From Ktedonobacteraceae bacterium (GTDB lineage: Bacteria; Chloroflexota; Ktedonobacteria; Ktedonobacterales; Ktedonobacteraceae): a stretch of 38,939 nt of DNA. The notes below the pieces were generated by a model. It was not told the origin of the DNA and did no database searches. It was given only the letters and a program-made list of their open reading frames with translations. The stretch is taken from positions 1-38,939 of the forward strand of contig JADBKA010000010.1 of the NCBI GenBank assembly GCA_014896635.1. The letters are read 5' to 3'. This document shows, one piece after another, positions 24,172 to 32,989 of this stretch (position 1 is its first letter; each line of letters begins with the position of its first letter). The position numbers were made by a program, and so were the translations under genes.

Positions 24172-26031
24172 ATGGATATGCCTCCTAAAAACGAACAGGA
24201 AACAACAAACTCTCAAACCAACAGTAACGCAAAATCTCGTAAAACGTCTCCTACCAGGAAACGCAAGTTTCTCGTACGCTTTGGTTTACCCACCCTGCTG
24301 ATTCTGGCCGGCGGGGTACTGCTAGTGCTGGCCGGCACCCGGCTGGTGACATTTGCCACGACCGGCCCGACGACGCCAGACAGGCCGATCAGTGAGCTAC
24401 TTGATATGGCCGACCATCACCAGATCAAGTCAGTGACGCTGACCGGCAATGATGTAGTGGCTACCACAGTGACCGGTCAGCAGCTTCACGCGGTGAAGGA
24501 AAGCGGGCAGGCAGTGACCGAGCTATTTCGCCGGGATGGAGTAGTGGTGAAGGTGGAAAGCGGGCAGAGTGGCCAGCTCTCTCAAGGTATCCTTGACCTG
24601 TTCCTGGTACTGCTCGTCGTCGGATCGATGTTCTTTTTCATCAGGCGGGGAAACTTTGGCGGCCAGAGTCTCCCATTCGGGCGCTCACGTGCCAGGCGCT
24701 TCAACGAGTCTCGCCCTTCGGTCTTATTCAAGGATGTCGCGGGAGTCGAAGAAGCCAAAATAGAGTTACAGGAAATTGTGGAATATCTCAAGCATCCTGA
24801 GCGTTTTATAGCACTGGGCGCGCGTACTCCCAGAGGAGTGTTGCTGGTTGGCGCCCCCGGCACGGGCAAAACGCTGATCTCGCGCGCGGTCGCCGGTGAA
24901 GCCGGTGTGCCTTTCTATAGTGTGAGCGGGTCCGAATTTGTAGAAATGTTTGTCGGAGTCGGCGCCGCTCGTGTGCGCGATCTCTTCAAAGAGGCCAGGA
25001 GCCATGCCCCCTGTATCGTCTTCATCGACGAAATTGATGCTGTGGGCCGCCAGCGCAATCACAGCGGAACGGGAGGCAACGATGAGCGCGAGCAGACGCT
25101 GAACCAGTTACTGGTAGAGATGGATGGCTTTGATAAACATACCAATATTGTTGTGATTGCCGCCACCAATCGTCCCGATGTGCTTGATCCCGCTTTGTTG
25201 CGCCCCGGACGCTTCGACCGCCGCGTGATGCTCGATAAACCTGACATCAAGGGCCGCCTTGCCATCCTGCAAGTCCATGCCCAGGATAAGCCGCTGGCTC
25301 CTGACGTGAACCTGCACGATCTGGCGCGCCAGACGGCGGGCTTCTCCGGCGCCGACCTGGCCAATCTGCTGAATGAGGCCGCTTTACTGGCAGCGCGCAA
25401 CGGTCAGGCAATGATCCACAGACCAGAGCTAGAGGAGTCCATCCTGCGTGTGATGGCAGGCCCCGAACGGAAAAGCCGTCTCATCACGGATGCTGAAAAG
25501 GCCATCATTGCCTACCATGAAGTCGGACACGCGATTGTGATGCGCTCGCTGCCCGGCGCTGACCCGGTGCAGAAGGTCTCAGCTATCGCCAGAGGCATGG
25601 CGCTCGGCATTACCGTGCAGGCCCCGGCAGAAGATCGCTACCTGGTACGCCGCTCGGAATTGCTGGCGAAGATGGCCGGCGCGATGGGTGGCCGGGCCGC
25701 CGAAGAGATCATTTTTGGCGATATCACCACCGGCGCCAGCCAGGACATTGAATATGTCACAGATCTCGCTCGCCGGATGGTCTGCGAGTTCGGCATGACC
25801 TCGCTCGGTAAGGTCGCGCTCAAAGCCGATGCCGAAGGCAATACGATGATCAGCGCCGAGACAGCTGCAAAAATTGATGCCGAGATCTCCAGGCTGGTTG
25901 ACCAGGCATATGAAACCGCGCTCGCCATCCTGCGTGAAAAGAAAGAGAAGCTGATTACCATTGCCGAGCATCTGATCAGGGTCGAAACCATTGACGGCTC
26001 TGAACTGGATGCTCTGCTGTTCGCGGCATAA
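24172..26031 (+). CDS. ftsH: ATP-dependent zinc metalloprotease FtsH
   Basis: A 619-residue membrane protease. A basic N-terminal tail leads to TM1 (about 38-62), a small extracytoplasmic domain, TM2 (about 140-160), then the AAA+ domain with Walker A GAPGTGKT (227-234), Walker [14 protein letters not shown] and the second region of homology [19 protein letters not shown]. The peptidase has the zinc motif HEVGH (His449, Glu450, His453) and the third ligand Asp in [10 protein letters not shown]. It degrades misfolded membrane and some soluble proteins. The C-terminal tail is short. No good ribosome site is seen at the usual spacing (GGAAGGG is about 17 nt away). thpR starts 15 bp after its stop. 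Confidence 0.95.
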   Translation: MDMPPKNEQETTNSQTNSNAKSRKTSPTRKRKFLVRFGLPTLLILAGGVLLVLAGTRLVTFATTGPTTPDRPISELLDMADHHQIKSVTLTGNDVVATTVTGQQLHAVKESGQAVTELFRRDGVVVKVESGQSGQLSQGILDLFLVLLVVGSMFFFIRRGNFGGQSLPFGRSRARRFNESRPSVLFKDVAGVEEAKIELQEIVEYLKHPERFIALGARTPRGVLLVGAPGTGKTLISRAVAGEAGVPFYSVSGSEFVEMFVGVGAARVRDLFKEARSHAPCIVFIDEIDAVGRQRNHSGTGGNDEREQTLNQLLVEMDGFDKHTNIVVIAATNRPDVLDPALLRPGRFDRRVMLDKPDIKGRLAILQVHAQDKPLAPDVNLHDLARQTAGFSGADLANLLNEAALLAARNGQAMIHRPELEESILRVMAGPERKSRLITDAEKAIIAYHEVGHAIVMRSLPGADPVQKVSAIARGMALGITVQAPAEDRYLVRRSELLAKMAGAMGGRAAEEIIFGDITTGASQDIEYVTDLARRMVCEFGMTSLGKVALKADAEGNTMISAETAAKIDAEISRLVDQAYETALAILREKKEKLITIAEHLIRVETIDGSELDALLFAA

Positions 26032-26046
26032 CTATTGTTCGATTCT

Positions 26047-26631
26047 ATGACCAGAACGTTTATCGCACTTGAAATGCACCAGGCTGCACAGCGCCACCTG
26101 GCCGAGATCATTCAGCGGGCAGCCCGTGCGCTGCCCACTCTGCGCTGGGTCGATCCGGCTGGCATTCACCTGACGCTCGCGTTCCTCGGCGAGCTGACCG
26201 ATGAGCAACTGGCGCAGGCTATGCAGGCCGCCGAAATCACGGCAGAGCGGTCCGGCGCCTTCTCCTATCGCCACACACAACTGGGCATTTTCGGCTCACC
26301 CCGCCAGCCGCGCGTCATCTGGATGGGCATTGAGGAGCCGTCAGGTTCTCTACTCCAACTGCACCGCACGCTCAGCCGTGAACTGAAGCTACGCGGCTTC
26401 GCGCTGGAGGCGCGTCCTTTCTCACCACATCTCACACTGGCGCGCGTGAAGAATCCTCTCCTGCCCGAAGAGTTGCAAGCCCTGCAATGGTTGCTCTCCG
26501 GTAAGCATTTTGATGCTGCCTCACCTGCGTCCTACCAGGTGGAACATATCACCGTTATGAAAAGCGAACTCTCTCGCGCCGGCGTGCGCTACACGCCGCT
26601 TGAACTCTACCCACTTGGCAAGCGGTCATAA
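26047..26631 (+). CDS. thpR: RNA 2',3'-cyclic phosphodiesterase (2'-5' RNA ligase family)
   Basis: A 194-residue 2H phosphoesterase. The two HxTx motifs are present: HLTLAFLGEL near residue 44 and HLTLARVKNP near residue 130. The N-terminus TRTFIALEM is typical of ThpR/LigT. The enzyme hydrolyses 2',3'-cyclic phosphate at RNA ends and can join tRNA halves with 2'-5' links in vitro. I start at the ATG at 26047 rather than an upstream TTG. It follows ftsH by 15 bp and is likely co-transcribed; a shared function is not evident. Confidence 0.9.
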   Translation: MTRTFIALEMHQAAQRHLAEIIQRAARALPTLRWVDPAGIHLTLAFLGELTDEQLAQAMQAAEITAERSGAFSYRHTQLGIFGSPRQPRVIWMGIEEPSGSLLQLHRTLSRELKLRGFALEARPFSPHLTLARVKNPLLPEELQALQWLLSGKHFDAASPASYQVEHITVMKSELSRAGVRYTPLELYPLGKRS

Positions 26632-26644
26632 AACTGACCAAAGA

Positions 26645-26673
26645 AAAGCCTCGTCGAGCCAGGACAAGGCTTT
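26645..26673. terminator. Bidirectional terminator between thpR and malG-like gene
   Basis: Stem AAAGCCT/AGGCTTT (26645-26651, 26667-26673) with inner GTC/GAC pairs. On the minus strand it is followed by TTCTTTGG, giving a good terminator for the sugar-transport operon; on the plus strand TTTGTCAT follows. Confidence 0.6.
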
Positions 26674-26690
26674 GTCATATAGATACGAGA

Positions 26691-27617
26691 CTATCCCTTG
26701 ACACCGCCAATCGTCAGGCCGGACTTGAAGAAGCGCTGCGCGAAGAGGAACAGCACAATCAGTGGAATCGAAATGATGACAGATGTCGCCGCAAAGTAGC
26801 CCCAGGGCGTGCGGAAATCACCCTGCAAGTGGTAGAGGCCCAGAATAAATGTCAGGTTCGATCCCGTATCGTTTGAGTTCAGTACGAAATTTGCCAGCGC
26901 GAACTCACTCCAGCCGCCGACGAAGATAAACAATGCCGAGGCGGCCAGCGCCGGCACCGCCAGAGGAAGAGTAACGCGCAAAAAAGCCTGGGTGTGGCTC
27001 GCTCCATCAACCATTGCCGCCTGCTCCAACTCGACTGGCAGCGTGTCAAAGTAACCCTTAATATTCCAGCAACTGAACACCAGCGCACCGGCGGCATTGA
27101 TCAACGCCAGCCCGACCAGCGGCGCGGTGTTGAGCAGATTCAGGTATTGCAGGAGATAATAATAGGCGGTGATCGCCAGCAAGCCAGGAAAGGCTTGCAG
27201 AGCAAGCAGGAAATTCAATGTCACTTCACGTCCTTTAAAACGGAAGCGCGAAAGCGCATATGCGCCCGTCATGGAGAAAACAATCCCTATCAGTGTTGAG
27301 AGACCGCACACAAAAAAGGTATTGCCAAGCCAGGCCAGGATTGGCTCCTGCGTGAAGGCGTAGACATAGTTGTCGAGCGTTGGCCTTGCCGGCAGCAGGT
27401 GCAGATCCGTCGTGTAGAGGTTCTGGCCGCCCGCCAGCGAAGCCTGGATGACGTAATAGATGGGAAACAGCGCGAAAACGGTCATGCCTGCCAGGAAGAC
27501 ATAAATGATCGCCAACCCTAGAACCGACCGTATGCGGCGCCAGCGTTTGATTGCCTGCGCTTTCGCGTGTAACTCTAACTTTTTGCCGTATTTCGCTGCT
27601 ATCGTCTCGGCGCTCAT
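26691..27617 (-). CDS. malG: Sugar ABC transporter permease, MalG type
   Basis: A 308-residue inner-membrane permease with six predicted helices after a basic N-terminal stretch. The EAA loop that contacts the ATPase reads EQAAMVDGASHTQAFLRVTL followed by a P-rich turn. It ends FKSGLTIGGVKG, the canonical MalG-family C-terminus. Its ATG overlaps the malF stop (ATGA), so the two are coupled. With MalF it forms the channel for a maltodextrin-like sugar. The ATPase (MsmX/MalK) gene is not in the window and may be shared, as is common in this transporter class. Confidence 0.9.
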   Translation of the reverse strand: MSAETIAAKYGKKLELHAKAQAIKRWRRIRSVLGLAIIYVFLAGMTVFALFPIYYVIQASLAGGQNLYTTDLHLLPARPTLDNYVYAFTQEPILAWLGNTFFVCGLSTLIGIVFSMTGAYALSRFRFKGREVTLNFLLALQAFPGLLAITAYYYLLQYLNLLNTAPLVGLALINAAGALVFSCWNIKGYFDTLPVELEQAAMVDGASHTQAFLRVTLPLAVPALAASALFIFVGGWSEFALANFVLNSNDTGSNLTFILGLYHLQGDFRTPWGYFAATSVIISIPLIVLFLFAQRFFKSGLTIGGVKG

Positions 27618-28540
27618 ACTGCAATCTCCTTGCCAATATTACCTGTATAACGAGCCAGAAACGTGATAGCCCCCAGAATGATGAAAATTGTGATGGCAAA
27701 AGCAGCAATCTGCGCATAATGAATATTTGCCGCTGCTGCCCCTAGCACCTGATTATACATATATATCATGACAAACGATGTGGCTCCCGGCTTGCCTGCG
27801 CTGGTGATGGGACCTCCCTGCGTAATCAGGTAGACGGTGCCAAACATCTGAAAGGTGGTGATGGCACTGAGAATCGTTGCCGGCGTGATGGCTGGACGCA
27901 GGAGAGGGAGAGTAATGCGAGAAAAACGCTGCCAGCTACTAGCACCGTCAACGCTCGCCGCCTCGTGCAGTTCCTGCGGCACGCTCTGCAACGCACCCAG
28001 AATGACCACTGTAAAAAAGGGATAAGACATCCAGACGTTGACAACAACGACCGCGACAAATGCCCAGAAAGGATCGGTCAGCCAGGGGATGCCGAAATCT
28101 CGTCCCTGCCCCAGGAACAGGCGTAGGATCTGATTAAAAGGCCCAAAATCGAAATTGAAGAGAAATTTCCAGATCAGGGATGTGATGGCATAAGGGGTCG
28201 CCCAGGGAACCAGCAAGATCACGCGCCAGAATGGCAGGCCCTTTACTTTTGTATTGTTCAATGCCAGCGCCGCCAGCAGTCCTACGATCAGAAACAGGCT
28301 GACACAGACAACCACATAGAGCACTGTCAGCCCGATCACATATAACAGGTCACTGTCAGTTGAGAGGATCAGCTTACGATAATTTTCCAGGCCGATGAAA
28401 GTATACTCGTTGTTAAACAGGGTATTGTTCGTTGTCGAGAGGTACATGGTATAGAAAATAGGCGTCAGGTTAATAACGGCGATGGTAACGAGCATCGGCA
28501 GCATATAGAAAAAAATCGTCGAGCGCCTGACTTTCAACAT
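27614..28540 (-). CDS. malF: Sugar ABC transporter permease, MalF type
   Basis: A 308-residue permease with six helices. It has the EAA loop HEAASVDGASSWQRFSRITL followed by PLLRP. It lacks the extra N-terminal helices and large periplasmic loop of E. coli MalF, as usual in Gram-positive and Chloroflexota homologues. AGAGGAGG precedes the ATG. The 194-bp gap to malE upstream is filled by a palindromic element. The partner permease overlaps it by 4 bp. Confidence 0.9.
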   Translation of the reverse strand: MLKVRRSTIFFYMLPMLVTIAVINLTPIFYTMYLSTTNNTLFNNEYTFIGLENYRKLILSTDSDLLYVIGLTVLYVVVCVSLFLIVGLLAALALNNTKVKGLPFWRVILLVPWATPYAITSLIWKFLFNFDFGPFNQILRLFLGQGRDFGIPWLTDPFWAFVAVVVVNVWMSYPFFTVVILGALQSVPQELHEAASVDGASSWQRFSRITLPLLRPAITPATILSAITTFQMFGTVYLITQGGPITSAGKPGATSFVMIYMYNQVLGAAAANIHYAQIAAFAITIFIILGAITFLARYTGNIGKEIAV

Positions 28541-28572
28541 GCCTCATGCCTCCTCTTTGCTTAAGCCATACG

Positions 28573-28729
28573 CAGGTAGGCCAGCCCCCTTTTCCCTTCT
28601 CTACATGATGAAGAAAAAAGAAGATTTCGGGGGGACACCTTCCCCGCATCGCGGGGACCCGCCAACCCCTGCCAGGAGGGCTGACGCCCTCCTGGACCTC
28701 CCTCTTTCCCACTACGCCAGCCCACCTGA
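28573..28729 (-). repeat. Palindromic GC-rich element, copy 2, between malE and malF
   Basis: Two strong hairpins, CCAGGAGGGC/GCCCTCCTGG (28672-28681, 28686-28695) and TCCCCGC/GCGGGGA (28641-28657), within an imperfect outer stem (28573-28585 with 28717-28729, about three mismatches). On the minus strand it shares GGTCCAGGAGG and GGTGTCCCCCCGAAA with copy 1. It separates the binding-protein gene from the permease genes inside the operon. Confidence 0.65.
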
Positions 28730-28734
28730 CTACG

Positions 28735-30003
28735 TTACGACTGTATCCCCTTGACGCCTTTCACTGCCGCATCCTGCGCGGCGTTCATCGCCGCTTCTGG
28801 CGTCTGCTTCCCGGTCCAGATGGCCGTTAGCGCATCGGCCACCGGTTTCCAGACAGCCGACATGTAAGGGGTATTAGGCAGCGGCACTCCCTCCTGGACC
28901 TGAGCCGCGTAGCCGGCGATGGCCGGATTGGAAGTGACGGCACTATCCTGTACGGCAGCGGCGTTAGCCGGGATCTCGGCTGTGATCTTGCTCATCGCCA
29001 GTTGATTCTCTTTGTTCGTGTAGAACTTGAGCAGATCGGCGCACAGAGCCGGATTTTTGGCGTTGTTTGTGACCCAGAGCGATTTCACACCGACAAATGG
29101 CCGGGCAGGCGTGCTGCTGGTTGTGACGGTCGGGAGTTTAGCGAAGCCGATATCCAGTTTCGCTTTGCTCGCGTAGTCGGCATACGACCAGGGACCATTG
29201 ATGATCATGGCCGCTTTGCCTTCAGTAAAGAGCGAAGAGGCGACGTCATAGCTGATCTGTTTGGGCATGTAGGGCTTGAAGGACTGGATGTACTTCGCAG
29301 CCTGGATAGACTCCGGCGTGTTCAGACCAACGGTGCCATTTTCTTTGACAAAATAGGCACCGAAGCCGTAGAACCAGGGTGCGTTAAAGTAGGCATCCTC
29401 GGTATTCCAGACGACACCGTACTGCCCCGGATGATCCTGCTGATACTTTTTGGCGAAAGCAAGCAGATCATCAGTAGTTTTAGGTATATCGCTTTCCTTG
29501 ACCAGTTTCTTGTTATACATAAGGGTGATGGCTTCGACCGTCTCCGGCACACCGTAGATCTCGCCGTTGAAGGTCACCGCCTGCGCCGCAGGTTTGCTGT
29601 AGGTCGAATTGACAAAATCGGCGCTGAGGTACTGATCCATCGGGATCACCGTGCGACTGGCCGCCAGTTTACCAAGCGAATCATCAACCCAGGCGATGAC
29701 GTCAGGACCATTCTTCGCCTTCACAGCGGTGATAGATTTGTCAACAAGCTGCTCCTGTTGCACCAGCTTGATCGTCACTTTGGGGTGTAACTTCGTGTAT
29801 GCGTCAAAAATATCCTTTTTGGCCTTCAGATAGTCGCCCTGCCAGCCGTGCCAGATCGTGATGGTGCCGCTATAATCAATGGCGCCGCCAGTGTTCCCGC
29901 CCTGGCTAGTGCCACCCGTGCTGCTACCGCCGCAAGCCGCAAAGAGCATCGCGCTCAGAACGGCGAGCGGGAGTAAGTATGTAAGGACACGCTTCAATGA
30001 CAT
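28735..30003 (-). CDS. malE: Sugar-binding lipoprotein of ABC transporter, MalE type
   Basis: A 422-residue extracellular solute-binding protein (family 1). The signal peptide MSLKRVLTYLLPLAVLSAML ends at the lipobox LFAAC with lipidated Cys24, followed by a Gly/Ser/Thr-rich linker. The mature part has typical MalE features: GTITIWHGWQGDY, YGVPETVEAITLMYNKKLV and FTEGKAAMIINGPWSYADY. A perfect AAGGAGGTAAC site precedes the ATG. It would bind maltodextrin or a related oligosaccharide; the neighbouring GH13 enzyme supports an alpha-glucan. Confidence 0.92.
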   Translation of the reverse strand: MSLKRVLTYLLPLAVLSAMLFAACGGSSTGGTSQGGNTGGAIDYSGTITIWHGWQGDYLKAKKDIFDAYTKLHPKVTIKLVQQEQLVDKSITAVKAKNGPDVIAWVDDSLGKLAASRTVIPMDQYLSADFVNSTYSKPAAQAVTFNGEIYGVPETVEAITLMYNKKLVKESDIPKTTDDLLAFAKKYQQDHPGQYGVVWNTEDAYFNAPWFYGFGAYFVKENGTVGLNTPESIQAAKYIQSFKPYMPKQISYDVASSLFTEGKAAMIINGPWSYADYASKAKLDIGFAKLPTVTTSSTPARPFVGVKSLWVTNNAKNPALCADLLKFYTNKENQLAMSKITAEIPANAAAVQDSAVTSNPAIAGYAAQVQEGVPLPNTPYMSAVWKPVADALTAIWTGKQTPEAAMNAAQDAAVKGVKGIQS

Positions 30004-30277
30004 GACCCGTTACCTCCTTGAAAAAATGAACACACATTCGATACTCTCTCTCCGAAGCTCCGAAAATTCGTTGCTCTCTCTGGAATCGCCGATGTTGCGG
30101 AGCCTACCCGCGCTTCTGCCAGTGTTTCTTGCAAGGCTACCATCTCCTCTCCTGGACGATACTCCTCATGGGAAGTGGTTATTATGCCGCTCACCTGATG
30201 AGTACCCTTCTACAAACTACCGGTCATATATGATCAGAAGACGACGAAAAAAGGAACGCGCTCCCACACTCTATACT
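30004..30277. other. malE leader region
   Basis: A 274-bp gap between marR and malE. It contains a perfect 10-bp palindrome TCATATATGA (30224-30233) and no clear promoter or MarR-type site, so malE could be read from upstream promoters or from a weak one here. Confidence 0.4.
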
Positions 30278-30760
30278 TCAGGTTCCTGCTGCTTTGAGTC
30301 GCTCCAGATATGCCTCAATGTTTTGACTGATAGCTTGCAAGTAGTCGCGTAAGACAGGTAGATGGGAGGATTCGATGACGCTCAGGTACTCCTGGATGCG
30401 CATATTGTGCTGTTCTTGCAATGTATCACGCAAAAGACGTCCTTGCGGGGTGAGAGTGACAAGCTGAACTCGACGATCACGCGGATCAATGGTGCGTGTA
30501 ACAAGGTGGAGGCGTTCCAGGCGATCAATGATCCCTGTGACGTTGCTTTTGTCCGTAAACAGGACACGGCTTAGCTCAACCATCGAACAGCCCCGCTGCT
30601 CATCCAGATGCTGCAACGCCCAGTATTGCCGCGTACTCAGGCCGTGCTCGGCAAAAAATTGACGATCACTGTCATCCAGCAAAATAAACGTCTTTGTCAG
30701 CAGTCGATAAACGGCATGCTCAACTGTTTCAACTATAGCGTCATCGCCAGCAGTTTCCAT
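30278..30760 (-). CDS. MarR-family transcriptional regulator
   Basis: A 160-residue winged-helix regulator. The core reads LSTRQYWALQHLDE, then a helix-turn-helix SMVELSRVLFTDKSNVTGII, and a wing RTIDPRDRRVQLVTLTPQG with the conserved DxRDRR motif. MarR dimers usually repress and release DNA on binding a small ligand. The ATG at 30760 has GGGGAAGG; a start 7 codons upstream is less likely. It lies between a GH13 enzyme and malEFG, and a 30-bp palindrome covers its own -35, so autoregulation and control of the sugar cluster are likely. MarR control of a maltodextrin locus is unusual (LacI types are typical). Confidence 0.88.
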   Translation of the reverse strand: METAGDDAIVETVEHAVYRLLTKTFILLDDSDRQFFAEHGLSTRQYWALQHLDEQRGCSMVELSRVLFTDKSNVTGIIDRLERLHLVTRTIDPRDRRVQLVTLTPQGRLLRDTLQEQHNMRIQEYLSVIESSHLPVLRDYLQAISQNIEAYLERLKAAGT

Positions 30761-30816
30761 ACCTTCCCCTCTATTCCTCACAGCCCTTGCAGGCCATATA
30801 GCAGGGTTCTACGATT

Positions 30817-30854
30817 AGAGTAACGCAAAACAGTTGATTTGTCAACTGTTTTGC
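30817..30854 (-). promoter_or_regulatory. marR promoter with overlapping 30-bp palindromic operator
   Basis: Perfect inverted repeat of 13-bp arms (30825-30837 and 30842-30854) with a 4-bp centre; core TTGATTTGTCAA. On the minus strand the -35 TTGACA (30845-30840) lies inside it, followed by a 17-bp spacer and -10 TACTCT (30822-30817). Confidence 0.8.
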
Positions 30855-30877
30855 TGACCACTTTTATCACAATTTCA

Positions 30878-32770
30878 TCACCGCCGGGCATACACTGCTG
30901 TCTCCATTGCTGCCAGTTCCAGCTCAATCTCCCCTTCTTCCACAATTCCATCGTTGTTCCCACTTCCGGGCAGTAGATTTTGCAGCATGGCGGTCTTTTG
31001 GAGCAGGATGCCGGCCCTGGCCAGACCTTCCCCCAGGGCTATGCGCACATGCACGCTCTGTTCACTGTTATTGAGCACAATGAGCAGGTACTCATCGTCC
31101 AGATGACGCAGGTAGGCCCCGACCTGCTGCGAAACTGCTGTACCGGCATTGAGCGTCTCCACAGCGACGTTTGTGCGTCCTCCCCAGCGCAGTGCCGGGA
31201 AAGTATGGCGCAGATGGGTCAGGTGACGATAGTGTGCGAGCAGGCGGTGATTCTGCTGCTCGCCCCAGAGCATAGGAGCACGTGCATAAGCATTTTCCTT
31301 GCGCGCATCGGCATACTGCGAGAGGCCCACTTCGGTGCCATAGTAGATAATGGGCGTTCCTTCCAGCGTTAAATGGCAGGTCGCAGCCAGGCGCAAACGT
31401 TCGATATGTCCACCAGCCAGCCAGAGGAAGCGGTGCATATCATGGTTGTCCAGCAGCGTTCCCCGGCCCATCTGCGCGGGCAGCTCTGGTTGGCGCTCAT
31501 CCAGAAAATGCAGCATCGCCTGAAGCGTAGTGGTGCGCAGAGCAAAGGTGCTGCGCAGCATACCAGCTAGCGAAAAATCCATGAAGCCATCCATGCGCCC
31601 GGCATACGTGGCAATGACGGGAAGCGGCGCGGTAATTTCACCGATGGTACAGGCAGCCGGGAATCGCTCTTTGATTGCCTGCTGAAAGATTGTCCAGAAG
31701 GCGTGCGAAGGACCGGAGACATAATCGAGCCGCAATCCGTCAGCACCGAAGTCGCCAAGCCAGTGCAGAGCTGCGTTGATCAGATACTGTTGCACAGCAG
31801 GATGGTCGGTGTGTAGTTCCGGCATATTGCGTACCTGGGCATAGCTGCGATAGCCATTGTGGCCGGCCGGATCGAAGGTGTACCACGCGGCTGCCGGGCC
31901 AGTCGGATCTTGGAGAGCGGCGATGAAGGCTTCATGCTCATCCGAGGTATGATTCGCCACAAAGTCCAACAGTACATGCATACCTCGCTGATGAGCTGCC
32001 TGGATGAGCTGGCGTAGCGTCTCGTTTGTGCCGTAACGCCTGGCCACCTGAAAATAATCGGAAGGATTATAGCCGTGATGGGTGGGACTCTCAAAAACAG
32101 GCGAGAGCCAGATGCAGTTCGCCCCCAGCGCCTGGATATATTCCAGTTTTTCCAGTATGCCACGCAATGTCCCGCCAAAGAAATCGGTAATCTTGCATTG
32201 ATCGTATGCCAGCATAGGCGGTTCGTCAGAGGCGGCGCTGAAGCGATCAACGAAGATCTGGTAGATGATGGCATCATGCCACCATTGCGGAGTGCTCCAG
32301 CGATCAACGTGATAGGCGAAGCAGCGTCCTTGCGGGACCACGAGACCTGCCGGGTCCGCTCTATCGGCATACCAGTGCTGCTGAGAATTGGCCTGGTTCC
32401 AGCCTTCCGCCCGGTAACGCACCAGGGTATCCTCCGGCTGTCCCGCGATCACAGCTCTCCATTGCCGCAGTCGCAGTCCCGTGCCGCTGTCATAGATGAC
32501 CTCACCCGGCTCTGCCTGCACAACTGCGCCATGCGTAGCTTTGCCGAGACTGCCGGCTGGCTCCGATCCATCGGTTGTGTAGTAGACCGCAACACGCTCA
32601 ACAGGAACATCGGCCCTGCTGGAGAACAGGAGGGTAACAGGTTCACCGGGCAGTGGATCTTGCGGCTCAATACGACTGCCATGCGCCAGGCCATCTTCAA
32701 CGGCAGCCTGCAAACGCTTTCCCTGAACCGGGACAAACGGTGAAAAAAAGAAATCGACTATCTCTGTCAT
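30878..32770 (-). CDS. GH13 alpha-glucosidase/cyclomaltodextrinase-like enzyme
   Basis: A 630-residue glycoside hydrolase family 13 protein. An N-terminal beta domain (about 30-125, with YYTTDGSEP) precedes the TIM barrel. Conserved regions: DFVANHTS (I), GLRLDY with nucleophile Asp349 (II), IGEI with acid/base Glu378 (III), DNHDMHRF with Asp444 (IV). A C-terminal beta domain follows. There is no signal peptide, so it acts inside the cell on imported oligosaccharides, as neopullulanases and cyclomaltodextrinases do. Exact specificity is not determined. Start: ATG at 32770 with GAGGAG upstream. Its promoter carries a MarR-like site; marR, malE, malF and malG follow in the same direction. Confidence 0.88.
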   Translation of the reverse strand: MTEIVDFFFSPFVPVQGKRLQAAVEDGLAHGSRIEPQDPLPGEPVTLLFSSRADVPVERVAVYYTTDGSEPAGSLGKATHGAVVQAEPGEVIYDSGTGLRLRQWRAVIAGQPEDTLVRYRAEGWNQANSQQHWYADRADPAGLVVPQGRCFAYHVDRWSTPQWWHDAIIYQIFVDRFSAASDEPPMLAYDQCKITDFFGGTLRGILEKLEYIQALGANCIWLSPVFESPTHHGYNPSDYFQVARRYGTNETLRQLIQAAHQRGMHVLLDFVANHTSDEHEAFIAALQDPTGPAAAWYTFDPAGHNGYRSYAQVRNMPELHTDHPAVQQYLINAALHWLGDFGADGLRLDYVSGPSHAFWTIFQQAIKERFPAACTIGEITAPLPVIATYAGRMDGFMDFSLAGMLRSTFALRTTTLQAMLHFLDERQPELPAQMGRGTLLDNHDMHRFLWLAGGHIERLRLAATCHLTLEGTPIIYYGTEVGLSQYADARKENAYARAPMLWGEQQNHRLLAHYRHLTHLRHTFPALRWGGRTNVAVETLNAGTAVSQQVGAYLRHLDDEYLLIVLNNSEQSVHVRIALGEGLARAGILLQKTAMLQNLLPGSGNNDGIVEEGEIELELAAMETAVYARR

Positions 32771-32860
32771 CACAGATCTGCTCCTCTTCTACGGGGAGTA
32801 TGGACACAACTACACGCTCAACGCGCATCAGGTCTTTTCAATAGTTTGCCATTACATTGT

Positions 32861-32909
32861 TTGATAGTCAACTATAGATTAGTCTACTGATTTCGCCAGC
32901 GTCTGTCAA
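32861..32909 (-). promoter_or_regulatory. GH13 gene promoter with MarR-like operator at +1
   Basis: Minus strand: -35 TTGACA (32909-32904), 17-bp spacer, -10 TAGACT (32886-32881). TTGATAGTCAA (32861-32871) lies at about +3 to +13. In the minus orientation AGTTGACTATCAA resembles AGTTGACAAATCAA of the marR operator. Confidence 0.65.
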
Positions 32910-32957
32910 GGGAAAGGAAAAGATTAAACTTGCAGCCGGAAACACACAGATCACCCA

Positions 32958-32986
32958 TTGAAAACTTCTTCTTGCTGTGATATACT
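32958..32986 (+). promoter_or_regulatory. Promoter reading toward the truncated MFS gene
   Basis: -35 TTGAAA (32958-32963), 17-bp spacer, -10 TATACT (32981-32986). It lies about 330 bp before the MFS start codon. Confidence 0.6.
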
Positions 32987-32989
32987 CTG

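Noticed and set aside
29994..30194. 66-codon frame in the malE leader as a leader peptide
   Set aside because: It overlaps the malE start and has no sign of selection; the AGGAG near it is poorly spaced.
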